A DNA stretch of 64,000 nt from Petrosia ficiformis (lineage: Eukaryota > Porifera > Demospongiae > Haplosclerida > Petrosiidae): assembly GCA_947044365.1 (NCBI GenBank), contig OX345652.1, positions 1,271,001 through 1,335,000 on the forward strand, in the 5' to 3' direction. Position numbers and translations under genes: made by a program. This document shows, one piece after another, positions 20,201 through 35,100 of this stretch (within the stretch, counting starts at the first letter, position 1; each line of letters opens with the position of its first letter). The notes beneath the pieces were generated by a model. It was given only the letters and a program-made list of their open reading frames with translations, searched no databases and had not been told where the DNA came from.

Positions 20201-23186
20201 GAATTACATTTGTTTTAACATGCCTAATTGTGCTACATGTACATGTATAATCTTGATTATAAATGTACATGTACAGTTGGTGTGTTATAATGTAATACAC
20301 ACATGTACATGTACTTACATGTACATTTACATGTACATGTAAATGTAATCATCCACTTTTTTTGCTTTCAGACTTGAGAATTAGATGCCCGATTCAATGT
20401 TTACATACATGTATATGTTTATGTATATCAATAACTGTGTATATGTGTGCATATACATAATGTATGTATCAGAAATGCATTTGATCAACAGTATATACAT
20501 GTATGTACATGTAGTATGTAGTATATGTACTGTACATGTAATACAATTTATGGGACACTGAAAATAACAAATTCCATCAAAATATTAGCTTATTTTTAAA
20601 TGTTCGGTATTCCACCATAGCCAGCAAATTTTGGTATTTTAGAAGACAATTGCATTTACATGTGTATAGCTCTTCAAATTGTACTGACTTCCAGACAGTT
20701 CCAGTACAAAATAACATAGCAAGTAATTAAAGGTATTACTAAGTGTTTCACTTTGCAGGAAAATCATGAATGCAATTATATACATGTATACATACAATAC
20801 ATGTATAATTTACATTACATGTACATGTATGTATGTACATACATGTATGTATTATATTATCTAATACTAGACACGTACATATTTGACTGAAGAGATTTTG
20901 AGAATGGAGGTTGAAGAGGGTCTGGAAAAGATTCAAGATGCTATTAAAATATGTCTTCGATACATCAGTTGCTATCATGATCGTAAAAATAGTATGAATC
21001 ATTACTTCAAAGAGAAACCTATCCTTGAATGGAAGTTTAAATCTGTAATGATCTTCAGTCAGTTAGACATGTTTATCAATCAGTTGAGAATTGTGGAGGT
21101 GTGTTCATAAATACATGTATTATTACATGTTACATACATGTACATGTACATGTACATATGTAATCATTCCCTTGAGGTGGTACAGTATAATTTTTGACAT
21201 GTAATATTATATACATGTACATGTACATGTACATTCTAACACAACAATGTCATGTATACATGTACACTGTACATACATACACATGTACACATTTACTTAA
21301 GTGAAGCTGATCGAAATGTTATAATATAAGCTACTTTTAAAACCCTTTATTGCCAACAAGGCAATAAAATAAATTGGGACTGCTATAAGTTTAGAATGCT
21401 GTTATATACATGTGTACAATGTGTGTTATCTTTTTCCTTCAGGAGTTCTTTCAATGTGTACAAGAATTTCTCAAGTTGGAGAAGATTGAGTTTGGTGGTC
21501 TGCAGGGACGGAGTCTCAGTGAACTGGTAGCAAAGATATTTACTGATTTTCAGGAACTTATGAATCAACTATCTGGAAAAACCTATGATCCACTTGATCC
21601 TAATAACAAGGTACATGTACATATATATTATATCTGATCATGAATGAGAATACAAGTCACCTGGGAATTTTAAATGCTTGCTATTATGCAAAATTGTACA
21701 AGAAGCTAACTAACCGGAAGAGCAACTATTGCAATATTTAGTTACCTAATTTAGTTACATGTATAAAATGGCCAGATAATGAGCTTTAAGATGTACATGT
21801 ACACATACATGTACATGTACATGTAAGTGTAATTGTTTTCCAAGTGACTGATTTTCTTAACCACGGTTGCAGATACATGTACATGTACATGTATGTACAT
21901 GTACTTGTTTGAATTCAATATTTGTTTTTTTTCACTAGTTTTTTTTACATAGTTGATATGTCTTGTTTTTTTGTAGTACTTATAAACTTATATTTTGATT
22001 TGATTTTCTCAAACTCAACAATAATAAGAGACAGGTCATATACATGTATAGCAACAAATGTAATAATAGCAAATGTTTTTAAGTATATAAAAAGCAATTA
22101 TGTATCATCTACTGTGTATAGATCTAAGTGTGAGAATATGAAATTGTTTGTATTAGTACGTGCATGATTAATACATCTGTGTTTTTAGGAATTTGCTATA
22201 GATTATGCAGCACTCAAGGAGAAAGTGACAGATATGGAGCAGAGACTTGGTACTATTGTATGCAGAGCATTTGATGATTGTGGAAACTGTGAAGCTGCAT
22301 TCAAGGTACTGTATTATATGGTTGGGAAATACAATATCACAAACAAAATTATTGCCATTTTACTAATATAACATGCATATACATGTACATGTATCATGTA
22401 ATACATAATTAATGTAGCTTTCATAAAGACTATTGAGCCTGTCTGTTAGGAGGAGAAATAATGATATCTAAGTCTATACATGTAATTTCAGTTTTTCTCC
22501 TGTTTGTACATGTACATGTACATGTACATGTAGTTATTTGAAGTAATAATTTGTCATTTTTACCTCACATTAAAGATACTTAATTGTATGAAATAATCGT
22601 AATGTTTTATTTAAAGAATTAATCCCAAGCTTACTTGACATCCATCAGCACTTCTTTATAATACCTGTAGCTTAGACATCATTGTGGACAAGTGCAGGTG
22701 AACACGTGTTATACATGTACATGTAGATATCAAGAAGGGCAATATAAAACAGCTGCAGGGTGCAGATACTGTAACTGTATTAGCCACTGCAAAGTATACA
22801 TCGTACAACATTATTGTGCAGGATACATGTACATGTACATGTTTTCAGAGCATATAATATTATAATAATAAATTATGTTATTAAAATTAATTACATTTTT
22901 CTTTTATAATCCATGCACAGTTAATAGATATGATTGGTAGTCTACTAGACAGATCTGTTATCCACAAAAACTTTCAGCACAAGTATCCTATACTAGTGAA
23001 TATGTGTAATAATGAATTGAATTCAGTCAAGAAACTTTTTGATCAACAACTGGCTTTGTCTAAGACAGCCAGTGGTCCAGTCGTTAATAAAAATATGCCT
23101 CGTGTTGCTGGAGTTTTGCGGTGGTCTCAGGAATTGAAAGAGAGGATACAACTTCCAATGGAGAAACTAAAGACTATTGAACATGG
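17283..23186 (+). CDS. Dynein exons 1-9: N-terminal tail
   Basis: Exons: 17283-17351, 17663-17698, 18014-18207, 19106-19376, 19814-20044, 20871-21098, 21443-21610, 22189-22305, 22921-23186. They encode residues 1 to about 526. Residues 1-23 are a hydrophilic, low-complexity start ([18 protein letters not shown]). Recognisable tail sequence begins at [12 protein letters not shown], then [12 protein letters not shown] and [13 protein letters not shown]. This region pairs heavy chains and holds intermediate chains. Exons 1 and 2 are very short (69 and 36 nt) and are the least certain. Confidence 0.82.
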
Positions 23187-26100
23187 GTTTGTAATGAATG
23201 TACAGTACATGACTACATGTTGCATGTACATGTATATGCATATTATTCATGTACATGTACATTGGTGTATCTATTTATATACTGTACATGTATTTGAGCT
23301 ACATTGTATGTACATGTAATTTATGCAATCACCAAAGTCTTATTTAAAACACTAAATATTTAACATCTACATGTAATTAAGGAGATTCTGATGACCAGGA
23401 CCAATTGCTGATTACATGTACATGTAATTAAATCACTAGTTTTACATGTACATGTGTATGTAGTTACATATACATGTATATGTACATGAAAATTCATGTG
23501 TCTAGCATGCTAGCAAAAGGCGCAAACAAACACACACACAACAAACAAACAAGCAGCCACAACGGCTTCATTACACATTAGAGCAGCCACTATGGCTTAG
23601 AAAAATAATCAGCCACAATGGCTTAGAAAAATAATTACCAGCCACCATGGGTTACAAAATAAGCAGCCACAATGGCTTAGAAAATAAGCAGCCACAATGA
23701 CTTAGAAAATAGGCAGCCACAACGGCTTAGAAAATGAACAGCCACAATGGCTTAGAAAATGAACAGCCACAATGGCTTAGAAAATGAACAGCCACAATGG
23801 CTTAGAAAATAGGGAAAAATTGAACACTGAATACCCAGTCTTGAGAACCAGGAATGGTGGGTTAAAGATCTTTGATGGCATGCCAACTCTCCCCACTCAT
23901 CCAGTGTCCATATACCAATAATAACAATAAAAATAGTACACTTAAATAACAAGTACACAACATAATGCAACTCACAAACCAAGAAGAGAAGCACAGAGCT
24001 GTACATGTAGTTTGATTATGTACATGTAATCATTATTTTATGACAATTCTATCTATTTTTTAGAGTTAGAGAGAGTGTTGATGCTATGATTGTTTTCAGT
24101 AAATATGACGAGATGATGAAACACATTGCAGAGTAAGTACAAATATATAAAATCAGTTGATGTACTGTATAATAATAATACACAATATCCTTTGAATATA
24201 TACATGTACATGTACCTTTCCACTGTTATATGTACATGTACATGGCAATTTAACATGTACTTGTACTGTACATACACGTATGACAACCATATTTGATTTA
24301 TGTACATGTATTGATGTGTACATGTAGATACAGTGTAGTTAATGTACATGTACATTGTGTACTTACCTGTTTTTAAGACCGATATCAAGATGATGGACTT
24401 GCATGTACACAAGTTGTATATGTACAAAAATGTATACTGTAACAGTACACTTTACATATACATTGTACATACATTTATTTCATTTTTCCAGTTTTGAAGA
24501 GGAAGTATATAATGAATGGGTTTCTGGAGTTAATGAAGTAGCCAAGACTAACTTAGAGAAACCTCTTCTTGTTTGGGAGAAGAAGGAATCAATGGAACTT
24601 GTTAAAGTGAACTTTGACCCAAAGGTACATTGTACATGTATATGTAAATGTCATACAATGTACACTATACAAACTATGTTCATTACATGTACATGTACAT
24701 GTACACAGAGTGTATATACATGTACATGTATGTACATAAGTGCACATTTTATGTACACTTATGGTATTGAGGCTAACTGTTTCTGAAACTACACATGTAT
24801 ATGTAGTTATATGCACTTGTTCTTTACATATACTACATGTACATGTACCTGTATACATTTATGTACATGTACATGTACATGTACATGTACACAATTTGTG
24901 TGCCTTAAAACGTGTTGGGGGCGTAGTTTGATGCGCTATTTATAGTAACGTTATTATAATATGCAGTGCACACGGATTTTCATTGTTTGCGTGGGAGTTT
25001 CACGCTCCTACCCTCTCTTTTTTTATGGGCTCCTGATTTGTCAAATGTGCATCTGAATGCTATTATATTTATTATTTCTTTATTATACATGTAGCTTGTT
25101 GCATTGTTAAGAGAGGTCAAATATCTTCAACAGCGTGATCCTAATCCCAATCAACCTATTCCAGAGAGTGCTGCTACAGTCTATGCTAATAATGACACAT
25201 ATAGGAAGTTTCTACAGAACCTTGATGTCACTGTAACACTATATAATAAGGTTAGAAGGGGAGACAACGAAACAACATAATTACACATGTACATGTATAA
25301 TATCATGTACATGTATTTGCAAAATATGATATGGTCATTATGGGGTCACTTTTTTTTCTATATATATGTATCTTGTCTGTCTTGTCCTGCAAAGTGCACA
25401 TTGTAATTTGACCAAATCTTGCTACATGTACATGAACATGTACATGTACATTTAATTGTATTAGACCATTTAGTATTGTCAGCAGAACAGTATGTACATG
25501 TACATGTACATACATGTATATAATTATGTACATGTGCATACATGTACATATACACATGTACATATATAATCCTATTCCCTTTTGTATTGACCTGATTACT
25601 GTACTGTATATACTATTTTTTTCAGGTAAAACAGACTATACTTGAAGTAGAATCTCCTTTAATTGAGCAGCAAATGAATGCTATTAATGATCAACTGCAG
25701 AGAGCAGTTACTGAAATTAACTGGACTACTGATGGTATGTTAACATAATAATGATAAATGTACAAGTACACACATAATGCAAATTTAAATTGCCCAAAGT
25801 ACGTACATGTACACATGTACATATGTCACATATACATTGTACGTAGTATGTACTATGAAATACCCCACCCGTGTACACAATTTTATTTGCCTATATAATT
25901 GTGCATATAGACATGTACATGTACATGTATTGTGTACTGGCAGTACTTTAGTATGCTATAATCAGATACATGTACATGTACATGTACCTGCAGTGCTCAT
26001 GCAAGGAACTCAAGATGTGCATATTCGTCTCTGTAAACCTACAGCTGATCATTGCAAGTACAGTACATGTACATGTATAAATGTGCTTCTTCGATTTGTG

Positions 26101-29100
26101 CTACAAATTGTAATGCAAGCATGCTCCATATTATGCTAAAGAATTAACAGTATAATGTGCACTGTCAATGTCTGTCATACTATACAATGTATGTACACTA
26201 ATATATTACATGTGTATACATGTATATTATTCTGTAAGGTGTATGGGAGTATATTGAAGCTACTCGTGATATGGTGAGAGATTTGGAAGAACGAGTTAAG
26301 TTAGCAAAATTTAATGTGGAGGAGATTAACAAGATTATGTCTAAATGGTGTATTCAACCATTGTATCAACGTAAAGAAGACAAGAAAGACAGCTTGCTAA
26401 ACGCAGAGGTACATGTACATGTATGTAGATTACACATATACTATATATTTTTATAAACTTTATATTTACAGTACATGTGCATGTACACTGTATGTGTGAA
26501 CAGTTAATATGAGTCTTTTAGCTTCACTTCATGTACATGTAGTTTCTTTTAAATTTTGGGCAATTTAAATTTGCATTATGTGTAAATTGGTATATGTACA
26601 TGTATTTGTAGTTATAGCTACAATCATGATGCCCCCCTACTATGCAGTACTAGCCTGAAATGCTGAAAATAAGTGTAAACCCGATTTACACATGTAGTAT
26701 TGATTAAATGCTATTTTAGTACTTGGTATTAATACTTTTAGTTAACTAAACTAATGTACATACAGTATGTATGACAATAGAGGAACTAAAATTATGAGAA
26801 AGACATACTGTAGTTACAATGTACAAAATGTACTATAACTGTAACTACTGTAAAGTAGTCATTACTGCAGTACATGTACTAAAACAACATTAGCATATAG
26901 TTACTTACATGTATGCGTTTTTTTTAATAGGATCGTGAGAATATTCAGAAAGCTCGTTATGAAGATATTAGAAACGGAGCAGAGAAGATCCACTCACTAG
27001 TTAAAGAGAATTTAAAGTATTTCCTGGCTGATGAAACTACAGACATCTGGCACTCTTATCTAGACTATTTAGATGAGATTATACTAGAGGGGTTATTCAG
27101 TTGTGTACAGTGCTCCCTTACTTATATTCTAAACAACACAGACAAGGAAAAACCAGATATGCTTCCATTACTCGAAGCAAAGTTGGAGCTACAAGCTCCT
27201 GAAATGGTATTTGAGCCTTCACTGGAGCAGGATGAACCTCGTGGTTTTTCTGTGATGGTTGAAGATCTTCTGGATGACATGTTTGGATTTGCTTCGTTAA
27301 TTCCTCGCATTGCTGCTCATAAAGGCATGGTGGACTACCTCCCTGAGGTTGAAGAACTAGCAGAGCTGTTAGACTTACGTGAGGAGATCATGACACGAGT
27401 GACTAGCGCTATTGAGAAGGCAGTGGAATATCGTAATACTTTCGAGAGGTATGCCTACCTCTGGGTCGATGATAGACAAGAATTCATGAGACAGTTTCTG
27501 TTGTATGGTCATGTCTTGACAGCCGAGGAAATAGAACAAGCCAGAGAAGATGGGGTACCAGAGACTCCACCGGCTTTATCACAATTCAAGGAACAAATAG
27601 ATGGTTATGAGAAGATATATTCAGAGACGATCCATTTTAAGGTTTGAGACTACAGTTCATTTCAATGCATATGATAATTTTTTGCTCGTATCAACTGTAC
27701 ATGTACATGTACGATCATCAACTGTACATGTACGATCATCAACTGTACATGTACGATCATCAACTACACTGTACATGCACATTTGTGAATCAACCATGAT
27801 AGAATTAGCTTGTTGGTACATGTACATGTACATGTACATTTGTGAATCAAGCATGATAGAATTAGCTTGTTGATACATGTACATTGCACATGTACATGTA
27901 CATGTACATGTATATTTATATCGTTATTAGTAGTGTTATTATAATTATTCATTAACTATTCTTTAGGATTGTGTTGTGTTTGATAATTGGTTCAGAATTG
28001 ATATCAGACCATTCAAACAAGCATTGCTCAACATTATCAAGAGGTGGAGTTTCTTGTTCAAACAGCATCTCGTCGACCATGTTACCAACAGTCTTAATGA
28101 TTTGGAAAAATTTATAAAGGTTAGCTGAGTGTGACTGTATGCTACAAAGTTCATATGGAAGGAGGGGAGTACTCTGGGATGTACATGTACATGCATGTAT
28201 AGTGAATTTCTAGTGGTAGTTGTAATCTAGTGAGATTAGATGTAAAGGTACTCTACCACTATAAATTTAATTTAGATATTTTATTTTTTTCAGACAACTA
28301 GTGGAGGTCTTGATGTTCAAGTAGAAGAAGGTGATTATGATGGTTTAGTTGCTGTAATGGGTCATGTAATGGCTGTTAAAGATCGTCAGCAGAGCACTGA
28401 TAATCTGTTTGAACCTCTTAAACACACTATTGAACTCCTCAAGGGATATGGACAAGAAATGTCTGATGATGTGTATCAAAAATTACAGGTTAGAATATCA
28501 TACTGTAATTGTACGTACATGTACATGTACATGTACATAGTGTATAATAATACATACAATCATGTACATGATAGATACATACACATGTAGTACTGTGTTG
28601 TCACTAAGACTGCATGTGCATGTACATGTGCTTAAGTGTACTTGTACATGTAAATGCAAGTGCTAATTGTCATTCAAAAGTTCTCTTACATGTACATGTA
28701 CACATGTACATGTGTGTACATGCTGGAAAATTTGAATAATCATTAATCACATTATGCGTACATGTACTGTACATACATGTCTTACGTAGTTATTGTACTG
28801 TACATCATACAATATATTGATCCTATAGGAATTACCTGAGCAATGGAACAATGTGAAGAAATCAGCTGTTGTCATGAAACAAAATGTAGCTCCTCTACAA
28901 GCTAATGAAGTTAATTCTCTCAGGAGAAAACTTGCTTCTTTTGATGTGAGTCAATTAATCCTACATGTACAGTCCTATCATTAACTAAACATTATCAAGA
29001 GCCTACTCTTGTACATGTATGTATTCAAACCAAACAAAATACATACATGTACATGTACTCTATATTTATCCCTATGAATGCTTTGTGGTACATGATTGAT

Positions 29101-32100
29101 AAATAACTATAAATAAATAAACCATACATATACATGTACATGTAACTGACTTTCTCATAAATATACACATGTAGGTCAAACCTGTGGAAGAGTAGAAATA
29201 GTGATGCATAATGTTAATATGACATTTTTCTTAACAGGTAAAGCAACATGAATTCAGGGAATCTTTCAGGAAAAAAGCTCCTTTTAGTTTCGATTCAGAA
29301 CATGAGTATCATCGAATTGATAAGGTACACATCTACATGTACATGTATTATTCATTTAATTGTAAAGTCTGTTCACATTCACGATGTCCTCAAAATTATG
29401 ATGTGATGACTTTATATGTAATAATGTATAGTTTAATGTCATAAGGTTAATACATGATTATACTGTAACTCAATAATGAAGCAATGAATTAAAATTTAAC
29501 AGACACAAAAAAGAACGGGAAGGATAATTATATGAAAATGATACAGGTAAAAAGATTGTTGGTCATTCCAAACTAAAGTTATGAACATTTTTCTGAGATC
29601 ATAGTGAACGGGAATGACCTTTAGTTGATATACATGTAGTTTGGATTAGCTGTATGAATAAAAATTAATGTGGATAAATGTGTATTTTGATTTTTTTCAA
29701 TTCCTTTAGCTTACCACTGTCTTACTAAAATCTGTTCATATTCACAATGACCTCAAAATTAGTCTTACTGTAGTGCATAGTTTACTGTTATAAGGTTAAT
29801 ATAAAACTGTAACTCAACAATGAAGTGAAATTTAACATATAAAAAAAGAATGGGGAGGATAATTACATGAAAAATGAATGGTACAAGTAAAAAAATCTAA
29901 AGTTGTGAACTAAAGTTTTTCTGAGGCCATGGTGAACATGAATGACCTTTACCTAGTACAATATGTACAATGTACATTGTAGGTGTACTGTACATGTATT
30001 GGAAATTGCTGTGCATATTACTCTTGTACATAACATGTGTATTAACATTTGGAATCTTATGTGTACTTACACTGTACTACAGGCTCATCATGAAGTAGGT
30101 GGAATGGAATCTCAGATGAATTCTCTTTATGAGTCTGCAGATCTGTTTGAAGTTAGCGTTCCAGAATTCAAACAGTTGAAGGCATGTAGACGTGATATTA
30201 TAATGCTTAAAAGTTTATGGGACATGATAGCCTTGGTCCAAAGCAGTTTCTCTGATTGGAATACCACACTGTGGTGTGATATCAATGTTGAGCAGATGGA
30301 CATGGATTGTAAAAAGTTTGTTAAAGATATCAGAGGACTGGATAAAGAAATGAGAGCTTGGGATGCTTTTACAGGTGAAGTATAGTACAACATACACTAT
30401 TGAATGTACAGATGTGTGAGGATTTGTAAAATATGCTTTAGACTACAGTGTACACAGCAATTATAGTACTAGTATGGCACCTACACATGTACATGTACAT
30501 GTGTAGGTGCCATACTAGTACTTCAGATATCAGATATTATACGTAGGCAGTATTAAAAAAAACTAGGTCTGTAAAGTGTCTGTATGTTACATATACATGT
30601 ACTATTTGCCTATACATGTACCTACATGTACATGTACATGTATATTTACCTATACATGCACATGTACCTTGGTATATACACCTATACCACTATGCATGTA
30701 TGTACATGCAATGCTATACACAAAATGTAGTACCCCTTTCTGCACATACAACCATGTAAATTATCAGCTACATGTACATGTACATGTAAAATCCAGTGAC
30801 TTCATTCTATGCCTGCTAGAGTCCTGTACTCTGGTACTGAAAGGCTTTCTTTTTCATTTTACATGATTATTACTACTACATGTACTGTACATGTACGCAT
30901 GTGGTTCTTATCAAACATCAATAATACATGTAAGTTGATGATGTACAATGTACATAATAATTATTCAGGTTTGGATTCAACTGTAAAGAATATGGTGACA
31001 TCTTTAAGAGCTGTTGGTGAGCTACAGAATCCTGCCATTAGAGACAGACATTGGTTACAACTCATGCAAGCCACACAGGTACATGTTACATGTTACATGT
31101 ACTAGTTAACAGGTTATAATGCGCATGTATGTATAATTTATTATGTACAACATATACATGTACATGTACATACATGTACATATATGTACTTAATAACAGC
31201 ACAATTATACAATTACATGTATAATACTTTATTATACTTGCAGGTGAAGTTCGTAATGTCTGATGAGACCAGTTTAGCAGATCTATTAGCGCTCAACTTA
31301 CATAATTTTGAAGAAGAGGTAAATACATGTACATGTACATTATGTACATACATTATTTGTACATGTACATTTACATGTTTGTCTACTGATTCAAATTCAT
31401 GTATGTACAGTCACATGTAAAGTATACATGTACATGTATGTTATATTAGTTTTTATCTCTCATTTTATAAGGTACGTAATATTGTTGATAAAGCAACTAA
31501 AGAGCTCAGTATGGAAAAGACATTGAAAGAGTTGGACAAGATATGGATTGAAATGGAGTTTGAGAATGAAGACCACACCCGAACTGGTCTCAAACTGCTT
31601 AGAACTAATGAAGAACTAATTGAAACCTTGGAGGACAACCAGGTATACATGTTGTGTATTTTAATGACTTGTAATGATATAGGATTGTTAGATTAATTTC
31701 TACATGTACATGTATGTTTATAATACTGGTATAGTGCATTCACAATGCATAGCTATAGTCTGTTTACATTCATGATGATCTCAAAAATTGGGATGTGATG
31801 ACTTTATACTGTATATAATATAATTTAAAGTTTAATGTCACAAGGTTGCTACATGATTACGCTGTAACTCAATAATAAAGCAATGGATCGAAATTTGAAA
31901 AACAGTAATTTCATGTACGTGTACATGTACTGTATATGAAAAATGACACGAGTAAAATAATTGTTCGTCTTTCCAAACTAAAGCTTTGAGCGTTTTTCTA
32001 AGGAATGTGAATAGCCTTTACAATACATGTAGATCCATATACATGTACATGTAATATCAAGTACTCTACAAGTACTGTATACAGTAAAATACACTGTACT

Positions 32101-35100
32101 ACATGTACATGTATTTGGTGATCTTTATCTACTGTACATGTACATGTAGGTTCAGCTACAAAACATGATGACTTCAAAGTTTGTTGGTTATTTCTCTGAG
32201 CAAGTTTCTAGTTGGCAGAAAAAACTTTCCAATGCTGATTCAGTAATTACCATATGGATGGAAGTTCAGAGAACATGGTCCCATTTGGAGAGTATATTCA
32301 TTGGGTCTGAAGATATTAGAGCTCAGTTACCAGAACACTCAAAAACATTTGACACTATTGATGAAGACTTTAAGGTACTGAAATACAGTACATGTATATA
32401 CAATGTACATGTACATGTGTGTACATGTACAGAAGTGGTTTTTTTGGGGAAGTAAACTTCCCTATTCTGTGTTTTGCTTTTCTAATACACATACATGTAC
32501 ATGTAATTATTAGTGACATATATTCTTTTGGAGCTTTGTCAAAGAATTTTTACAATGTATGTTAGAGACTAGAAATTAGTGTTGTTTTAGTATGACAATA
32601 ATGACTACTTTTAGTACATTGTAGTTTCTTGCAATTTAGTTATTGTTATAGATGTGTACACGTGTGTAACTAAAATGTTTAGTAATTTAAAAATGGTTTT
32701 AATTTTAGTCAACTAACTAAAAGCGCTCATTATTGGCCATTTTTCAGTTATAAATGTACATGTAGTTATTACTACAGACTTGTAATTTAGTTAACTAAAA
32801 ATCATAATGCCTTACTGAAAGGGAGTTTAGTTATAGTTACATGTAGCTACATGTACATGAAATATGATTACATGTACAAAACATTCCATGTATTTTAACA
32901 GCTTGTACATCACATGTACATGTGTACATGTAAATGTATATACAGACACTGTATGAGTTTTTTTAAATGGATGGTGATATCTTTTACTTATGCAGAGACT
33001 ACTTCAAGAAGCAGAGAAGACACCAAATGTTGTTAAAGCTACAAATCGTCCAAGATTATATGAAGAACTGGAAGACATTCAAGGAAGGTTTGTGTTGTAC
33101 ATTTATATATACATGTACATGTACTGTATGTAGTGGTACATGTACATGTATATTGTGTATGAATTCACTATGAACAGATATTATTCATTTTGGCATTTTA
33201 AAAAATCTATAATTGTAAAGTGCCGCCTAAGTTCCCTATCCCAAAATGAAGACAGTGAACTGACCATACAATGTAACGGATTAGGGAGAGGGTCGGTGGG
33301 TGGTTGGTTGGACAGTTACAATGTACATGTACATGTATATGCACCTGCAATACCACTACAATCATTATCTACTGTGTAGGTTGTCTGTGTGTGAAAAGGC
33401 TCTTGCTGAATATCTTGAAACTAAGCGTTTGGCATTCCCGAGATTCTACTTTGTATCATCAGCTGATCTGTTGGATATCTTATCAAAAGGAAATCAACCC
33501 TCACTGGTAATATTATTACATCATTATTACCATCTGACTTACATGTACATGTATATTTACATGTACATCAACTATGCATGTACAATGTACATGTAATTTA
33601 GAATTTGTTGATACTAAAGTGTTTATGGATACATTATATGTGTACATGTACATATGGTCATTTACATGTACATGTATATTACCATTGCTGAAAAGGGACA
33701 AATTTAAGTGCTTATATTCAAGTGTTCATTTTTTGGCTTTTCTGTTTCACTCCTAGAAGACAATTGATCTACATGTACATGGAGATCTGTTTATCATATA
33801 AAATTATGCATAGAACTGATTCAAATTATTCATTTCATTTATTAATTTTTTGTGGGGGAGGGATGGTGGAAATTTTAGTCACTTCAACATACATGTACAA
33901 TGTATATTTGTAGTATAATGCACGTCCCTGTATCCAATGATTTGCTCTTTACCCAGAAAATGCATGTATATATGTCAGAGTTTTTGATAAGCTCATATGG
34001 TGCACCATTGGCCCAAACAGCTTCTTATTTGGCACTGCACAGTTCTGTTTTTGGGCCAGATGGCGCAGTTATTTGTGATTATATTGTCACTAATGCATCA
34101 ACTCTTTGTTAATTGGCTCAAGATGTACATGTATTCCCAATGGTGCCAATTTGGCTCACGCTTCAAAACATATCAAAACTCTGATACATGTACATGTACA
34201 TTTGTACATCACAGTACATGTATGGTTTTATTTCCACAGTAAAACTATTATATTTTAAATTAACTGTATACATACATTTCTAGGTCGCTCATCATTTATC
34301 CAAGTTGTTCGATAGTATGGCCAAACTGAAGTTCCAACAAGATGAGTCTGGAGAGCCTACCAAGACCGCTCTTGGAATGTATAGTAAAGATGGAGAGTAT
34401 GTTGAATTTGATGAACCTTGTGAGTTGAGTGGCCAAGTTGAGGATTGGCTGAATAAACTACTAGACAGAATGCAAGCAACAGTTAGACATGAGTTCATGG
34501 AGGCTGTAGTGGCATATGAAGATAAACCTCGAGAGCAATGGCTGTTTGAGTACCCAGCTCAAGTTGCACTAGCCGGTACACAAATTTGGTGGACAACGGA
34601 AGTTAATATATCATTTGCTCGCTTAGAGGAAGGTTATGAGAATGCTTTGAAGGATTACTATAAGAAACAAGTGGCACAGTTGAATACCCTGATCAACTTG
34701 TTACTAGGTGATCTTACTAAAGGCGACAGACAGAAGATTATGACTATATGTACTATTGATGTCCATGCTCGTGATGTTGTGTCTAAATTGATAACACAAA
34801 AGATTGACAACTCTCAGGCCTTTATTTGGTTGAGTCAGTTACGTCATAGATGGGATGAAGTACAGAAACATTGTTTTGCTAATATTTGTGATGCTCAATT
34901 CAAATATGATTATGAATATTTGGGTAATACTCCTCGACTTGTTATTACACCACTTACTGACAGGTAATACATGTACATGTATGTACATGTATATATATTG
35001 AATACAATATACATGTACATGTACATGTGTATATGGTACATGACTTTGATGTACATGTACACATGTACATTCAAAGTTCCCTATTTCACATTCATGCACA

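Noticed and set aside
24053..24427. Long open stretches on the minus strand inside introns, rich in Tyr, Met, His, Val, Cys and Thr
   Set aside because: They are translations of TACATG/GTACAT repeats, which lack stops in several frames, and do not represent genes.
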